Shown piece after piece: positions 6,114-6,446 of a stretch of DNA of 6,446 nt. Positions within the stretch are counted from its first letter, which is position 1; each line of letters opens with the position of its first letter. The position numbers and the translations under genes were made by a program. Origin of the DNA: Pseudomonadota bacterium (lineage in GTDB: Bacteria; Pseudomonadota; Gammaproteobacteria; Pseudomonadales; Cellvibrionaceae); assembly GCA_023416875.1 (NCBI GenBank), contig JAEZGT010000212.1:1-6446 (forward strand), given 5' to 3'. The notes under the pieces were generated by a model. The model ran no database searches. It had not been told where the DNA came from and saw nothing but the letters and a program-made list of their open reading frames with translations.

Positions 6114-6125
6114 CGGGCTAGCCCG
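6114..6125. repeat. GC-rich palindrome in the presumed leader of the last gene
   Basis: CGGGCTAGCCCG is a perfect 12-bp palindrome. The surrounding bases can also form an alternative hairpin, ACGGGC (6113-6118) with GCCCGT (6125-6130). It lies about 30 bases before the start codon and ends 15 bases before the ribosome binding site, so it could be an operator or a structure that affects translation. Confidence 0.5.
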
Positions 6126-6140
6126 CCCGTGACTGTGACC

Positions 6141-6144
6141 GGAG
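6141..6144 (+). promoter_or_regulatory. Ribosome binding site of the last gene
   Basis: GGAG lies 12 bases before GTG 6157, longer than the usual 5-10. An in-frame TAA at 6148-6150 excludes any earlier start, and GTG 6157 is the first start codon after it. Confidence 0.4.
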
Positions 6145-6156
6145 TTATAAAAAACC

Positions 6157-6446
6157 GTGAAATCCTCCACTTTTTTTCTAGTGCTGGCGCTGATTGCCTG
6201 GCTGGTTGCGACGGCGGTGGCAGCTCTGTCCGAGCGGGAGTATCACTTGGTCGACGAAGGCGGAATACGAACGCTGTACAGCGACAAAGGCGCCGGCACT
6301 GCACTCAACTGGACGGATAAACGTAGAAGAGGTTTCAGTTGCCTATTGTTGCAAGGCACCGGTGTCCGCTATTGCGGCATGAACGTACAGCTGGGGGACG
6401 GGTTTCGCCAAGGGACCAGTTTCAGTGATTACACTAAGCTACGTCT
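6157..6446 (+). CDS. N-terminal part of an exported protein, probably a membrane diguanylate cyclase (3' end outside the window)
   Basis: The frame from GTG 6157 is open for 96 codons to the window edge, and an in-frame TAA at 6148-6150 fixes the upstream limit. Residues 5-24 form a hydrophobic helix after a short basic start (MKSS), with a plausible signal-peptidase site near AVA|A at 20-23. The exported part reads EYHLVDEGGIRTLY, then a Trp (52), Cys62, RYCGMNVQLGDG with Cys73, and SFSDYTKLRL. This order (YH.VDEGG.RTLY, a Cys-containing strand, YCG.N..L, then S.Y..LRL) resembles, from memory, the periplasmic beta-sandwich domain that precedes transmembrane and GGDEF domains in some gammaproteobacterial diguanylate cyclases. 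No catalytic domain is inside the window, so the enzyme call is inference. Cys62 and Cys73 could form a disulfide. The alternative is another exported protein with the same N-terminal domain. Confidence 0.6.
   Translation, partial: MKSSTFFLVLALIAWLVATAVAALSEREYHLVDEGGIRTLYSDKGAGTALNWTDKRRRGFSCLLLQGTGVRYCGMNVQLGDGFRQGTSFSDYTKLR

Larger units (their letters stand above)
5874..6156. other. Non-coding region between cytochrome b561 and the next gene
   Basis: These 283 bases lack a credible gene on either strand. From about 5900 to 6065 the composition is clearly more AT-rich than the neighbouring genes, with A-runs near 5991-5998 and 6058-6064. The region holds a perfect stem-loop at 5933-5963, a possible extended -10 element at 6083-6091, a GC palindrome at 6114-6125 and the ribosome binding site of the next gene. 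Confidence 0.7.

Noticed and set aside
6045..6145. Possible c-di-GMP (GEMM-type) riboswitch before the presumed diguanylate cyclase
   Set aside because: The leader has short pairing segments (GCAAA with TTTGC, GGAT with ATCC), but I could not find the conserved GEMM core, the GAAA tetraloop or its receptor. A covariance-model search would be decisive.
6054..6382. Two other plus-strand and one minus-strand short frames around the start of the last gene
   Set aside because: They overlap the frame from GTG 6157, which alone has a signal helix, a family-like N-terminal domain and an open end at the window edge.

Overview
This window looks like chromosomal DNA from a free-living gammaproteobacterium, with GC content judged by eye at mid-to-high 50s percent. 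The evidence is a multi-domain periplasmic sensor kinase fused to a diguanylate cyclase domain, a CybB-type cytochrome b561, and the start of a second probable diguanylate cyclase. This mix is common in environmental, often marine, gammaproteobacteria. No genus can be named from the sequence alone, and there is no sign of a prophage, transposon, CRISPR array, rRNA or tRNA.

Layout. (1) Positions 1-258 (+) hold the last 85 codons of a gene I do not recognise. Its last codons and stop are duplicated in tandem just downstream (244-287). (2) Positions 297-4835 (-), convergent with the first gene, encode one 1512-residue protein. Its order is signal peptide, about 14 propeller repeats, Y_Y_Y domain, transmembrane helix, histidine kinase, receiver and GGDEF domain. 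(3) Positions 4836-5180 form a divergent intergenic region with two pairs of short direct repeats, each with an 11-bp period. (4) Positions 5181-5873 (+) encode a cytochrome b561 with an unusual basic C-terminal tail. (5) Positions 5874-6156 are non-coding and carry a perfect 12-bp stem-loop and a GC-rich palindrome. (6) From 6157 to the end of the window (+) runs the N-terminal part of an exported or membrane protein. Its start resembles the periplasmic domain that precedes some gammaproteobacterial GGDEF domains.

How the genes may work together (inference). The large protein should turn an unknown periplasmic signal into His-Asp phosphorylation and then c-di-GMP synthesis inside a single polypeptide. 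Its active-site motif is GGEQF rather than GGDEF or GGEEF, so its activity needs testing. The I-site is intact. The divergent cytochrome moves electrons between quinol and acceptors in the inner membrane. If the last gene is a diguanylate cyclase, the locus would pair two c-di-GMP proteins with one redox protein. Nothing here proves they share a pathway. The most notable object is the propeller/kinase/receiver/GGDEF fusion with the altered motif; I see no completely new system.
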